Shown here: positions 41,502 to 51,700 of the stretch, one piece after another | How positions within the stretch are numbered: position 1 is the first letter of the stretch | How the letters are laid out: each line of letters begins with the position of its first letter | NCBI GenBank assembly: GCA_020692565.1 | Contig: JAIMKJ010000007.1 | Location: 48,958 to 103,778, forward strand | From: Thermomonas sp. | Lineage (GTDB): Bacteria; Pseudomonadota; Gammaproteobacteria; Xanthomonadales; Xanthomonadaceae | DNA: 54,821 nt | Direction: 5' to 3' | Made by a program: the position numbers and the translations under genes | Notes under the pieces: generated by a model | Databases searched by the model: none | Told to the model about the DNA's origin: nothing | Seen by the model: the letters and a program-made list of their open reading frames with translations, nothing else

Positions 41502-43307
41502 ATGACAATGTCTGTTTTCCGCCGTGCAGCGCTGATGTCGCTGCTCGCCGTGTCCACAGTGCATGCAGAAAACGTCTTGCCGCATCGGGATCCGGCGCGT
41601 ATCGATGTCTTGACGCTTCCCGTGCCTGAACTCGCGCCCGACGGCCTGCGGGTGCGCGTGTTCCTGCCGGAGGACTACGATCCGGCGTCGCAGATCGGCT
41701 ATCCGGTGCTGTATGTCAACGACGGCCAGGACGCGGAGGCGGTGGCGCTGCAGGCGACGCTGGACGACATGATCGGGCGCGGAGAGATCCGCCCGGCGAT
41801 CGCGGTCGCGATCGACATGCCGGCAGCGCGCATGGCGGCCTACGGTTTTTCCGATCGCGAGGAACAGCGCAGCCTGGTGGCGACGACGCGGCATGGCGAT
41901 GTCGGCGCGCAGGCGCACGCGTATTCCGAGTGGGTGGCGACGGGTCTGGTGCCGGCCATCGATGCGCGCTACCGCACCCGCGCGCGCGCCGAGGCGCGCA
42001 CGATCCTCGGCTGGTCGCTCGGCGCGGCCAACGCGCTGAATCTTGCCTGGCAGTATCCGGACGTCTTCGCCAATGCCGGCGCGTTCTCGCCGTCGCTGTG
42101 GCTGTCGACGCAGCGCGGAGGCCCTGCGGACATCGAAGCCGGCCGCATCGCGCAACGGATGATCGCGAGCGGCCGCTACCATGCCGGCAGCCGGTTCTTT
42201 TTCGCGGTGGGCGACGCCGAGGAAACCGACGACCGCGACGGTGATGGCGTCATCGATGTGCTCGACGATGTCCGCGACCTGATCGACGGCTGGCGCGTGT
42301 CCGGCGATGCCGAACCACGCGCGAAGGGTTTGCGACAGCTCGGCCATTCGGTGAATCCCGAACATGCGATCAGGGCCAGCCGTGCCGATGCTTCCCTGTT
42401 GGTGCTGACCGACGGCAGGCACGATCAGGCGTCGTGGGCGAAGATGCTGCCGTCGTTCCTGCGCTGGGCCCATGCGGTGCATGCGCCGCCATTGAACGCG
42501 ACCGGCGCGACGGAAAGCTGGCATCGCGTGCCCTCGCGCCATGTCGATGCGCGCGATGTGGATGTCTGGCTGCCGCCGGGCTATGGCCGCGATCCGGAGC
42601 GGCGCTATCCGGTGCTGTATATGCACGACGGCCAGAACCTGTTCGATCCGTCGCTGAGCTACACGGGCATCGACTGGGATATCGACGGCGCGATGACCCG
42701 CCTGATCGAAGCCGGCGAAGTCCGTGAGGCGATCGTGGTCGGCATGTCGAACACGCCGCAGCGGTTCGCCGAATACATGCCCAAGGCGCCGGTGCGTACG
42801 GCGACGGCCGACAGCGGCATCGAGGGCGGCCCCGTCGGCGCGCCGGAAGACCTGCGTTCGGACGACTACCTGCGCTTCGTGGTCGAGGAACTCAAACCCT
42901 TCATCGACGCGCAGTACCGCGCGCAGCCCGGTCGCGATGACACCGCGATCATGGGATCGAGCATGGGCGGGCTGATTTCGCTGTACGCGATCGCGCGCTA
43001 TCCCGATGTCTTCGGCGGCGTGGGTGCGGTGTCGACCCATTGGCCGGCCTGCGGCGGTTGCATGGTCGACTGGTTCGGCGCGCATCTGCCGGACGCAGGC
43101 ACGCACCGGCTGTATTTCGATCACGGCACCGTCGGGATCGATGCGCGGTATGCGCCGCATCAGCGCCGCATGGACGCGATCCTGCGCGATGCCGGCTATG
43201 TCGAAGGCCGCCAGTGGCTCACCCGCGGTTTCGAGGGCGCCGAACACAACGAAGCGGCCTGGCGCGCACGCGTCGATATTCCGTTGCGCTTCCTGCTGGG
43301 GCGATGA
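41502..43307 (+). CDS. Secreted tandem esterase-D-type hydrolase
   Basis: This 601-residue protein has a signal peptide (AALMSLLAVSTVHA) and two alpha/beta-hydrolase units of the esterase-D/enterochelin-esterase type. Unit 1 (about 30-330) has VRVFLPEDYDP, YPVLYVNDGQDAEA and nucleophile GWSLGAAN; unit 2 (about 340-600) has VDVWLPPGYGRDPERRYPVLYMHDGQNLFD and GSSMGGLIS, with late EGAEHNEAAW carrying a His. The repeat YPVLY-x-x-DGQ in both units shows internal duplication. In the locus it could remove acyl groups from glucan or glycan substrates. ATG 41502 has GGAG eight bases upstream. Last gene of the pullulanase operon. Confidence 0.85.
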   Translation: MTMSVFRRAALMSLLAVSTVHAENVLPHRDPARIDVLTLPVPELAPDGLRVRVFLPEDYDPASQIGYPVLYVNDGQDAEAVALQATLDDMIGRGEIRPAIAVAIDMPAARMAAYGFSDREEQRSLVATTRHGDVGAQAHAYSEWVATGLVPAIDARYRTRARAEARTILGWSLGAANALNLAWQYPDVFANAGAFSPSLWLSTQRGGPADIEAGRIAQRMIASGRYHAGSRFFFAVGDAEETDDRDGDGVIDVLDDVRDLIDGWRVSGDAEPRAKGLRQLGHSVNPEHAIRASRADASLLVLTDGRHDQASWAKMLPSFLRWAHAVHAPPLNATGATESWHRVPSRHVDARDVDVWLPPGYGRDPERRYPVLYMHDGQNLFDPSLSYTGIDWDIDGAMTRLIEAGEVREAIVVGMSNTPQRFAEYMPKAPVRTATADSGIEGGPVGAPEDLRSDDYLRFVVEELKPFIDAQYRAQPGRDDTAIMGSSMGGLISLYAIARYPDVFGGVGAVSTHWPACGGCMVDWFGAHLPDAGTHRLYFDHGTVGIDARYAPHQRRMDAILRDAGYVEGRQWLTRGFEGAEHNEAAWRARVDIPLRFLLGR

Positions 43308-43319
43308 CGCGCCGGTGGA

Positions 43320-44876
43320 TCACTTCCGCAGTTTCTGCTGCGGTTCGTCTTCCGCAGGGTTTGCGTCCGGTGACGGCTCCATCTCGCGCAGCAGTTCGTC
43401 GGCGGCCCGCGAGAGCGACAGCAGCGCCCAGTGCGTGGTTTCGCGGACATCGCAGGCGACGTGGCGGGCGTTCGTCGCGCACAGCGCGTCGAGATCGTCG
43501 GGTACGGTCTCGTCGTTGCCGTGCGCGAACACCCGGGTGAGGTTCTCGCAGCCGATGCGCACGCCGGCCGCGCAGACCTTGAGGTAGTAGGGCTTCGCTT
43601 CGCCCCAGGCGTTGCTCAACGCGAACTGGTGTCCGGCGATGTTGCAGCCGTGCAGGCTGCCGCGGGCACAGCAGGCGGCGGCGGTTTCGTCTCCGGGCTG
43701 CGGGCAGTCCTCGACCAGCGGCTTTTCGTCGAAGACCATCGGTGCGGCGCACGAGGCTGTGCCTCCATCACGACGATAGACCGCATAGCGATTCCAGTCG
43801 TCGATGCCCAGCAGATGGTCGCCGCCGATCCGCTGCAGCACGAAATCGCCGCCCTTGTCGTGACGGATGCGCACCAGGCCGGCCTCGAGCCGTGCGCGCA
43901 GATTGCCGCCGATACCGGCGACCAGGCCGCGATCGCCGAACTCGAGCTCGCTCATCAAGCCGGTGTCGGCGATGTAGCGACCGCAGGGCAGCATCGTCGC
44001 GGGGACGGGCTGCAGCTGCGCGTCGGCAAGTGCGGCGAGCGGTGCGTGATGCTTGCAGGCGTCGCTGTCGCCAGCACGCTCGCAGCCCACCCGCAGCGCG
44101 TCGCGCGCCTGCATGAAGCGACCGCCGACCCACAGTTCTTCCGCGACCTTGGCGCAGACCTTCGCCGAGCCGTGGCGCGCGCACAGCGCGGGCAGGGTAT
44201 CGAGACGCTCCGGCGGCAGCGGCACGTCGTCGGCGTACATCGAAGTCGCGACCTCGGCGAGCGCCGTTCCCAGGGCTTTGGCGATGGCGCGGTCGCAGGC
44301 GTCGGCCGAGAATTCAGCGGTGCCCTCGCGACATTCCGGCGGCGGGCCGCTGTCGACCGGTGAGCGCTGTTCCTTGCGGCGCGCGCTGTCGATCCAGCGC
44401 ACGCAGGCGAACGGCAGATCGTCGTCGCAGGCGGATTGCAGCGCGACAGGCGTCGCGTCATCGATACCTGCGATGCAGGCATCGAGATCCGCACGACAGC
44501 TTCCGGCCTCCGCCGGCGGCTGGGCCTGCCCGCAAGCAGCGGTCTGCTGCCGCACGAAGATCTTGCGGAAGGTCGCATCGTCGCCGGTCACCGTGCGGCC
44601 GTCGGCGCTGACCGTGTAATCGTCGGGATAGCCGTCGTCGACGTTGAACAGACGCAGCTTCGCGCCGACGTGCCGGTAGCGCTGCGACAACGGCGCCATC
44701 CCGTCGTACACGATCCGCGCGCGTTCGCCATCGATCACCTCCAGCCGCGCGCCGGATTCGGCGTCGAGGTAGGTGCCGCAGGCGAGGGCTTCGGCCTGGA
44801 TGCGGTGTGACCAGAACAACGTGGTCGACAGCAGCATCATCGAGAGCAGGGTTACGGGCGACAGCCATCGCAGCAT
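43320..44876 (-). CDS. Cysteine-rich exported protein of unknown function
   Basis: This 518-residue protein has a signal peptide or anchor (LLSMMLLSTTLFWSHRIQAEA) and about 30 Cys. It seems to have two similar halves, each starting with a short beta domain (ALACGTYLDAESGARLEV and MLPCGRYIADTGLMSELEF) followed by helical, Cys-paired segments resembling Sel1 or other short helical repeats (HGSAKVCAKVAEELWVGGRFMQARDALRVGCERAGDSDAC; GEAKPYYLKVCAAGVRIGCENL). I do not recognise the family. ATG 44876 gives the leader; the frame is open further upstream. It diverges from the RCC1-like genes, sharing a 217-base upstream region. Confidence 0.7.
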   Translation of the reverse strand: MLRWLSPVTLLSMMLLSTTLFWSHRIQAEALACGTYLDAESGARLEVIDGERARIVYDGMAPLSQRYRHVGAKLRLFNVDDGYPDDYTVSADGRTVTGDDATFRKIFVRQQTAACGQAQPPAEAGSCRADLDACIAGIDDATPVALQSACDDDLPFACVRWIDSARRKEQRSPVDSGPPPECREGTAEFSADACDRAIAKALGTALAEVATSMYADDVPLPPERLDTLPALCARHGSAKVCAKVAEELWVGGRFMQARDALRVGCERAGDSDACKHHAPLAALADAQLQPVPATMLPCGRYIADTGLMSELEFGDRGLVAGIGGNLRARLEAGLVRIRHDKGGDFVLQRIGGDHLLGIDDWNRYAVYRRDGGTASCAAPMVFDEKPLVEDCPQPGDETAAACCARGSLHGCNIAGHQFALSNAWGEAKPYYLKVCAAGVRIGCENLTRVFAHGNDETVPDDLDALCATNARHVACDVRETTHWALLSLSRAADELLREMEPSPDANPAEDEPQQKLRK

Positions 44877-45093
44877 CGTGGGCTCCGCGTGTGTGGCGTG
44901 GTGGGCAGGGGCGGGAACCTTAGCATCGCTGTGCGAAGGCGCATCCGGCAACGCCGTTCGTTTGCCGGTGGAATCCGGCATCGGCACGATCCTCGGCGTG
45001 CGCTTTCCGCGCTCATCGAATCGTCTTCGCAGGCGCGTCGCGCCACGGGGCTACAATCCCGACGGGGAACACGGGACGGAACAGGGGAACGGC

Positions 45094-48000
45094 ATGTCGC
45101 GGATGGCTGGCTGGAAGATGGCGTTGGCGCTGCTGTGCGCGCTCTGGGCGTGGCCTGTCGCGCAGGTCTGGGCGGGAGACAGCGTCGCGGACGGGCGCCA
45201 GCTCGCGGTGCATGGCGTTTACGGTTGCGCGATCGAGCAGCAGGGCCGGCTGGGTTGCTTCGGCTACCACGAAAGCGCGCTGGGTCCGACGCCGGCGGGC
45301 CGCTACCTGTCGGTCGCGATTTCCCCCGTTTTGAACACCGCTTGTGCGGTGCGTTCGGATGGCGAGGCGGTGTGCTGGGCCAAATCCGCCATGGATCGGC
45401 TTTCGCCGCCGCCGGGACCGTGGCGATCCCTGGCGGTGGCTTCGCGCGAAGCCTGCGGGTTGCGTCCGGATGGGCAGATGGTCTGCTGGGGCGAGGGCGG
45501 TGGTCCGTTTGCGCCGCCGTCCGGCCCGTTCCTCGCGTTGTCCATCAACATCGCGCATGGATGTGCCATCCGCAATGACGGCACCCTGCAATGCTGGCGG
45601 CGCTACAGCAACGATGAACTCGGCGCGCCGCCGGCGGGGCGCTTCTCGCGCGTCGAGGTGTCCGAATACCACGCCTGCGGGTTGCGCAGCGACGGCCGCG
45701 TGCTGTGCTGGGGCCAGGCGCTCCACGGCAATCTCGACGCGCCTGCGGAGGGTGGCTTCATCGATGTCGCGGTCGGCCGCTACAACGGCTGCGCGCTGCG
45801 CAGCGACGGTACGGTCGTCTGCTGGGGCAGCATCTACGGCGCGGTGAATTTCCTCGATCCGTTGGAATCGCCACCGGGCACGTTCACCGAACTGGCCTCG
45901 GGAGAGGACATGGCCTGCGGTCGCCGGCCCGATGGCCTGCTGGAATGCTGGGGCGATACGCCCGAGGGCGCCTCGAACAGCCCGCTCGGACCGCCGCTGG
46001 CGCGCATCGCGGTTGGTGGCGGCGAAGCCTGCGCGCTGGACGCCGCTGGCGCGGCGCACTGCACCGGCCTGGTGGCGGCGCTGCAACCGCCGCCGGGCAA
46101 CTACGCCCGCTTGAGCCTGGGCGATGCCAGCGCTTGCGGCCTGACGCTGGATGGCCGCACGCGCTGCTGGGGCGCATCGCTGGGGCCGGCGCCCACCCTG
46201 CCGTTCTCGGAGATCAGCGTCGGCGAGGCGCACGCTTGCGGGCTGCGGCCCGATGCCCGCGTGAAGTGTTGGGGCGACAACGCCGCCAGGCAGCTCGAAG
46301 CGCCGCCGGGCGACTATCGCGCGGTGCTGGCCGGCGACCGCTACAGCTGTGCGCTGAGCACCGAAGGCACCGTGACCTGCTGGGGCGACGACCCGTTGGT
46401 GGCCGGCGTGCCGGTCGGAGGCGGGTTCCGCAGTCTGCTCGGCAGCGACACGGTGATCTGCGCCAGTCGCGAGACCGGCCCGGCGAAATGCTGGGGCGAA
46501 GGCGGTGCATGGCTGGCGCTGGTGAATGCCACCGGCGTCCCGGTGGTGGCGGTGGGCGATTACTTCGCCTGTTATCTGCTGGATGGCGGGGTGTTCTGCG
46601 ACGGCGATGTCAGCCGCGACGTGCCGGGTTTCGGCGGCGGCGGCATCATTGCCGTCGCGGCGGCGGGTGACCAGGCCTGCACCATCACGACGCTCAACGA
46701 GATCGACTGCAGCGGCGCCCAGGACATCGAACGCCGGGTCGAGACCATGCGTATCGGCATGGGCACAGTGGGCGCCGGCGCGACGCACACCTGTAACCTC
46801 GCCAGCGATGGCGTGGCCGACTGCTGGGGCAGCAACGCGTTCGGCTACCACACCCCGCCGTCGATGCGCGCCCGCGTGTTGTCGGTCGAAGCGGACCATG
46901 CGTGCGCGGTCACCGCTGCCGGCGCCGTGCAATGCTGGGGCGACGACAGCCGCGGCGGCAACCAGCCGCCAGCCGGCCTGGTGGCGCGCGCGGTCGATGT
47001 CGGCCAGTTCAACGGCTGCGCGGTGCGCAGCGATGGCGACGCGGCTTGCTGGGGCTGGAACGTCAACGGCCAGGGCACGCCGCCGGCCGGCACGTTCCGC
47101 CACGTCGCCACCGGTCTGAACCACAGTTGCGGACTGCGCGACGACAACACCCTCGCATGCTGGGGCTACGGCGCCGATGGCCAGACCGCTGCGCCGGCCG
47201 GCGCATTCATCGCAGTGGATGTGGGCGAACGCCACAGCTGCGCGATCGCCGCCGATGGCGGCCTGCGCTGCTGGGGGTTGGGCACCGAAGGCGAAGCCGC
47301 GCCGCCGGCCGGCTCGACTTATCGCGCGCTGTCGACAGGTGCGATCCACAACTGCGCGATCCGCAGCGATGGCGCACTGAAGTGCTGGGGCTTCGACGAT
47401 TTTGGCCAGGGCACGCCGCCGCCGGGCCGCTTCGTGTCGGTCTCCGCCGGTACCGACCACAGCTGCGGGGTGCGCGACGACGGCATGCGCCTGTGCTGGG
47501 GCAACGCCTTCGCCGGGCAGTCGCCGGTCATCGGCATCGGACCGGCCACCCTGCCACGCGGCGAGCGCGACCAACGCTACGAAGCGCGGCTGTTGGTGAC
47601 CGCCACTTCCGGCTACGTCCCGCGCGGCGCCAACTTCCGCGTGGTGTCCGGTGCGTTGCCGCAGGGGATTGATCTGGACGCCGACGGCCTGCTGCACGGC
47701 TGGCCGCAGGCCGAAGGCGTTTTCGACGTTGCGATCGAAGCGCGCGACGCCAACGGCCTCGGCGTGCAACACGCCTACCGGATCCAGATCGGCGTTCCTC
47801 GGGACACCTTGTCGCCGCAGATCGAATTCGTCGCCACCGGCCCGATGGGCGACAACGGCTGGTTCGTCGGCGACGTGGACATCCGCTGGCTGTACGAAAG
47901 CGCGCAGAGCGGCATCGACGCCACGTCCGGCTGCGAGGACCGGGTCCTGACCCAGGACACGACCCATCTCGTTCTGCAGTGCACTGTCGGCACGCGCGGC

Positions 48001-48648
48001 GGCGCCGCGCGCAGCGAATCCCGGACGCTCAAGCGCGATGCCACGCCGCCGCGCATCGTGGTCCACCTGCAGCCCGCAGCACCGAACGCGGAAGGCTGGT
48101 ATCGCACCCCGGTGAACGCGATCTACACCTGCGAGGAAGCAGTCTCGGGAATCGCGGAACCCTGCCCGGACTTGGACACGCTGTCGGCTGACGGCACGCA
48201 GACGTTTCCAGCCCGGAACCTCCGCGACCAAGCCGGCAACGTCGGCGTCGCGCCGACGACGTCGGTGAGGATCGACAGGACCCGCCCGCAGCTCTCTGCG
48301 ACCATGCCGCCCGCGCAGTTGTTTGTCGGCGCGACCCACGATTTCCAGCTCAGCGCCAGCGACGCGCTGTCCGGGATCGCCAGCCAGAACTGCACCCCGG
48401 TCGATACGGCCACGCCCACCGCCTCCAACCCCGGATCCGCCCCGCGCGAGGCGACCTGTACCGCCATCGATCGTGCCGGCAATAGCACCAGTGTGACGTC
48501 CCTGTATGAAGTCGTGCCGCAGGTCCGCCGCACCGGCGGCGCGGGACAGCCGGTGCCGCAGAACAAACCGGCCTCGAAGCAGGTGCGGCGCGTGCTGCCG
48601 GGACTGATCCGCCGCGGTATGAAACCTGCGGAACCAAGCGCCCGCTGA
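45094..48648 (+). CDS. Giant secreted RCC1-like protein 1 (21 repeats)
   Basis: This 1184-residue protein has a signal peptide (ALALLCALWAWPVAQVWA) and 21 repeats of about 40 residues, each with the pattern Cys-A/G-x-R-x-DG-x(3)-CWG, then a PPAGxF loop. The repeats are RCC1-like blades; 21 is three times seven, so three seven-bladed propellers are likely. Repeats 8, 12, 13 and 14 are degenerate. The last 380 residues are Ig-like: a putative-Ig domain (FRVVSGALPQGIDL) and two or three more with TPPRIVV and SDALSGIASQNC. No anchor or sortase motif; the end is basic. ATG 45094 follows CAGGGGAAC. Cys pairs may form disulphides, indicating an exported protein. Function unknown; adhesion or extracellular binding is plausible. 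Confidence 0.87.
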   Translation: MSRMAGWKMALALLCALWAWPVAQVWAGDSVADGRQLAVHGVYGCAIEQQGRLGCFGYHESALGPTPAGRYLSVAISPVLNTACAVRSDGEAVCWAKSAMDRLSPPPGPWRSLAVASREACGLRPDGQMVCWGEGGGPFAPPSGPFLALSINIAHGCAIRNDGTLQCWRRYSNDELGAPPAGRFSRVEVSEYHACGLRSDGRVLCWGQALHGNLDAPAEGGFIDVAVGRYNGCALRSDGTVVCWGSIYGAVNFLDPLESPPGTFTELASGEDMACGRRPDGLLECWGDTPEGASNSPLGPPLARIAVGGGEACALDAAGAAHCTGLVAALQPPPGNYARLSLGDASACGLTLDGRTRCWGASLGPAPTLPFSEISVGEAHACGLRPDARVKCWGDNAARQLEAPPGDYRAVLAGDRYSCALSTEGTVTCWGDDPLVAGVPVGGGFRSLLGSDTVICASRETGPAKCWGEGGAWLALVNATGVPVVAVGDYFACYLLDGGVFCDGDVSRDVPGFGGGGIIAVAAAGDQACTITTLNEIDCSGAQDIERRVETMRIGMGTVGAGATHTCNLASDGVADCWGSNAFGYHTPPSMRARVLSVEADHACAVTAAGAVQCWGDDSRGGNQPPAGLVARAVDVGQFNGCAVRSDGDAACWGWNVNGQGTPPAGTFRHVATGLNHSCGLRDDNTLACWGYGADGQTAAPAGAFIAVDVGERHSCAIAADGGLRCWGLGTEGEAAPPAGSTYRALSTGAIHNCAIRSDGALKCWGFDDFGQGTPPPGRFVSVSAGTDHSCGVRDDGMRLCWGNAFAGQSPVIGIGPATLPRGERDQRYEARLLVTATSGYVPRGANFRVVSGALPQGIDLDADGLLHGWPQAEGVFDVAIEARDANGLGVQHAYRIQIGVPRDTLSPQIEFVATGPMGDNGWFVGDVDIRWLYESAQSGIDATSGCEDRVLTQDTTHLVLQCTVGTRGGAARSESRTLKRDATPPRIVVHLQPAAPNAEGWYRTPVNAIYTCEEAVSGIAEPCPDLDTLSADGTQTFPARNLRDQAGNVGVAPTTSVRIDRTRPQLSATMPPAQLFVGATHDFQLSASDALSGIASQNCTPVDTATPTASNPGSAPREATCTAIDRAGNSTSVTSLYEVVPQVRRTGGAGQPVPQNKPASKQVRRVLPGLIRRGMKPAEPSAR

Positions 48649-48660
48649 TGCGTTTGCGTA

Positions 48661-48689
48661 CGCACGTCGCCCGGGTCGGGCGGCGTGCG
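48661..48689 (+). terminator. Strong hairpin between the RCC1-like genes
   Basis: CGCACGTCGCCC and GGGCGGCGTGCG pair over 12 positions (one G-T), 12 bases after the first gene. There is no T-run, so it may attenuate rather than stop transcription. Confidence 0.4.
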
Positions 48690-48769
48690 GCCCCATAGGC
48701 GGCTGTCGTCTCGCGGGGGCTAGAATCCGCTGAGCGTCGCCCATGCCGGGCCGACGACAGGGGATTCGG

Positions 48770-51700
48770 ATGGATTTGCCAATGCAGCGTGGCCAGTCGC
48801 GCGGATCGGCATGGGCGCGATGGGCGCTGTGCGCGCTGCTGGCATGGCCTGCGATGCGGGCCTATGCCGGGCCGTCCGATGCGTCGATGATCAACGGGCC
48901 GTCGCTCGCGGTGGGTTATGGCCATAACTGCGCCATCGACACCGCAGGGCAGCTCAAGTGCTGGGGGAAAACCAGCTACGAACTGGAACGTCCGCCTGCA
49001 GGCCACTATGTTTCGGTCGCTTCCAGCGCAGATGTCAGCTGCGCGCTGCGTTCGGATGGCGAAGCGGTGTGCTGGGGCAGTTCTGCCGGGGGAGCGACGA
49101 CGCCACCGTCGGGGCCGTGGCGGTCGCTGGCTGTGGGTTCGAGAGAAGCCTGCGGCCTGCGTCCCGACGGAAGTTTGCAGTGCTGGGGTAGCGGCCAGAA
49201 TGGCGTTGGCGCCACCGCGCCCACGACGGGCCGCTTCATCGCGGTGTCCATGTCGTCCATGGGCGGCTGCGTCATCCGTACGGACGGCACGCTGCAATGT
49301 TGGGGCCATCCCGGCGCGGTCGGGACCGATTGGAGCACTGTTCCACCGGGACGATTCACCAGCGTGAGCGTGAAGAGCGAACATGCCTGCGCCTTGCGCA
49401 GCGATGGTCGCATCTTGTGCTGGGGAAACAATTATTACGGGCAAAACGATGCCCCGACGGTCGATGGTTTCATCGCTGTGTCGGCCGGTTCCCACTTCGG
49501 CTGTGCCTTGCGCGAAGACGGAAGCGCCGTGTGTTGGGGGTATCTGTACGACGGGGCATTGAATGCGCCGCCGGGCCGCTTCACGCAGATTTCCGCAGGC
49601 GCCGCCCATGCGTGCGCTACACGATTGGACGGTACGGCCCAATGCTGGGGTTGGGATTACGGTTGGGATGACTGGCTCCACGAACAGGGCACCACACTGA
49701 CGGGTCTCACGGTCGGCGGGGGCGAAGCGTGTGCGCTCGATGCCGGCGGCGAGGCGCATTGCGCCGACCGCGTGCCCTCGATGCAGCCGCCGACCGGCCG
49801 TTATTCGCAGCTGGATCTGGGCGCAGCCAGCGGCTGCGGCATCCTGCGTGGAGGCACCGCGAGGTGCTGGGGCGCGGCGCTGGGCCCGACGCCGACCGCC
49901 GCGATGTCGATGGTCAGCGTCGGCGAAGCGCATGCCTGCGGCCTCCTCATCGACGGTGCGGCCGTCTGCTGGGGCGACAACGGCTTCGGGCAGACCGATG
50001 CGCCGCCCGGACGCTATGCCAGCGTCGTGGCCGGCGACCGTTACAGCTGCGCGATCACGATCGCTGGAACCGTGGAATGCTGGGGCCAGGATCCGCTGGT
50101 ATGGGGTATCCCGGTGGGCAACCACTTCCGGTCGCTGGTCGCCAGCGACAGCGCGATCTGCGCCAATCGCGACCCGGGTTCGCACCCGGTGTGCTGGGGC
50201 GATGCCGGGGACTGGCTCGAACGGGTCGCGCGATACGATGCCCGGCTGCTGGCGCTCGGCGAAGATCGGGTCTGCTGGCAGTGGCACGAAGGCACGGTCG
50301 CAATCGCCTGCGACGGCGAGGACGGCCCCTACATGCCGGATTTTCCATACGCTTATCTCGACGAAGTTGCTGTCGCTGGCGACTTCGCCTGCGGCATCGG
50401 TATGTCGAATCAACTGCATTGCACCGGTTCCGACGTATTCGTGCGCCAATTCAACACGCTGCGTATCGGCACCGGCAGCGTTGCCACCGGAAGAGCGCAT
50501 ACATGCAGCGCTTCCGGCAGCGGTCTGGTCGACTGTTGGGGCGACAACGCGCAGCGGCAGCGCGTTGCGCCGCTGATCCGCGCTTCGACAGTCATCGCAA
50601 ACGGCGACCAGAGCTGCGCGATCCTCGGCGACGGCAGCCTGCAATGCTGGGGCGATGTGCACCGCGGCGGCGGCCTGCCGCTGGCGGGCACCGCGGTGCG
50701 CGATGTGGATGTCGGCCAGTACAACGGCTGCGCGGTGCGCACCGACGGTGGCGCGGCCTGCTGGGGCTGGAACGTCAATGGCCAAGGCTCGCCGCCCGAA
50801 GGCGTCTTCCGCCGCGTCGCCACCGGCCTCAATCACAGCTGCGGCATTCGCGAGAACAACACCCTGGCCTGTTGGGGTTACGGCGCCGACGGGCAGACCG
50901 CCGCGCCGGCCGGCGAATTCATCGCGCTGGATGTCGGCGAACGTCATTCGTGCGCCATCACCGTCCATGGTCTATTGCATTGCTGGGGCATGGATGGCGA
51001 AGGCCAGGCCACGCCGCCGCCCGGTGCGGCCTACCGCGCCCTGTCCACGGGATCGTTCCACAACTGCGCGATCCGCAGCGACGGCACGCTGGACTGTTGG
51101 GGTCGCAACGACAAAGGCCAGGCCACACCGCCGCAGGGCCGCTTCGCGTCGGTGTCGGCGGGCGTTGTCCACACGTGCGCGATCCGCGACGACGGCGCGC
51201 GCATCTGTTGGGGTAGCGACGGGAGCCGCCAGTCGCCAAGTCTGACGATCGTGCCAGACGCGCTGCCGCGCGCGGAAGTCCAACAGGCGTATGAAGTCCG
51301 GCTCGTGACCACCGGCAACACGGGCGCCGCCACGTTCCATGTCGTGTCCGGCGCGCTGCCGGAGTGGATCGAACTCGATGCGGGCGGCCTGCTGCGCGCG
51401 TATACCCATGCGACTCGCGCGTTCGACTTCACGGTGGAAGCGCGCGACGCCAGCGGTGTCGTCGGCCGCCGCGCCTACCGGCTGGAGGTCGGCTCGTCCT
51501 CGGACACCACCGCGCCGCAGATCGCCTCCCGCATCATCGGCCCGATGGGGGAGAGCGGCTGGTACATCGGAGACATCGATATCCGCTGGATGTACGAGGA
51601 TCCCGAAAGCGGCATCGTCGAGATGTCCGGGTGCGAGTCCTACATCGAGAACCGCGATTCGGGTTACATCCCTCTGGAGTGCAGGCTCAAGAATCGCGGC

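Noticed and set aside
45052..45057. TACAAT before RCC1-like gene 1 (and TAGAAT at 48721 before gene 2) as -10 boxes
   Set aside because: Both look like -10 elements in a similar context, but no acceptable -35 at 16-18 bases was found, so no promoter was called.
45013..48744. 1243-codon minus-strand frame opposite the first RCC1-like gene
   Set aside because: Length is due to the repeat structure and GC-rich third positions of the sense gene; no domain or start signal.
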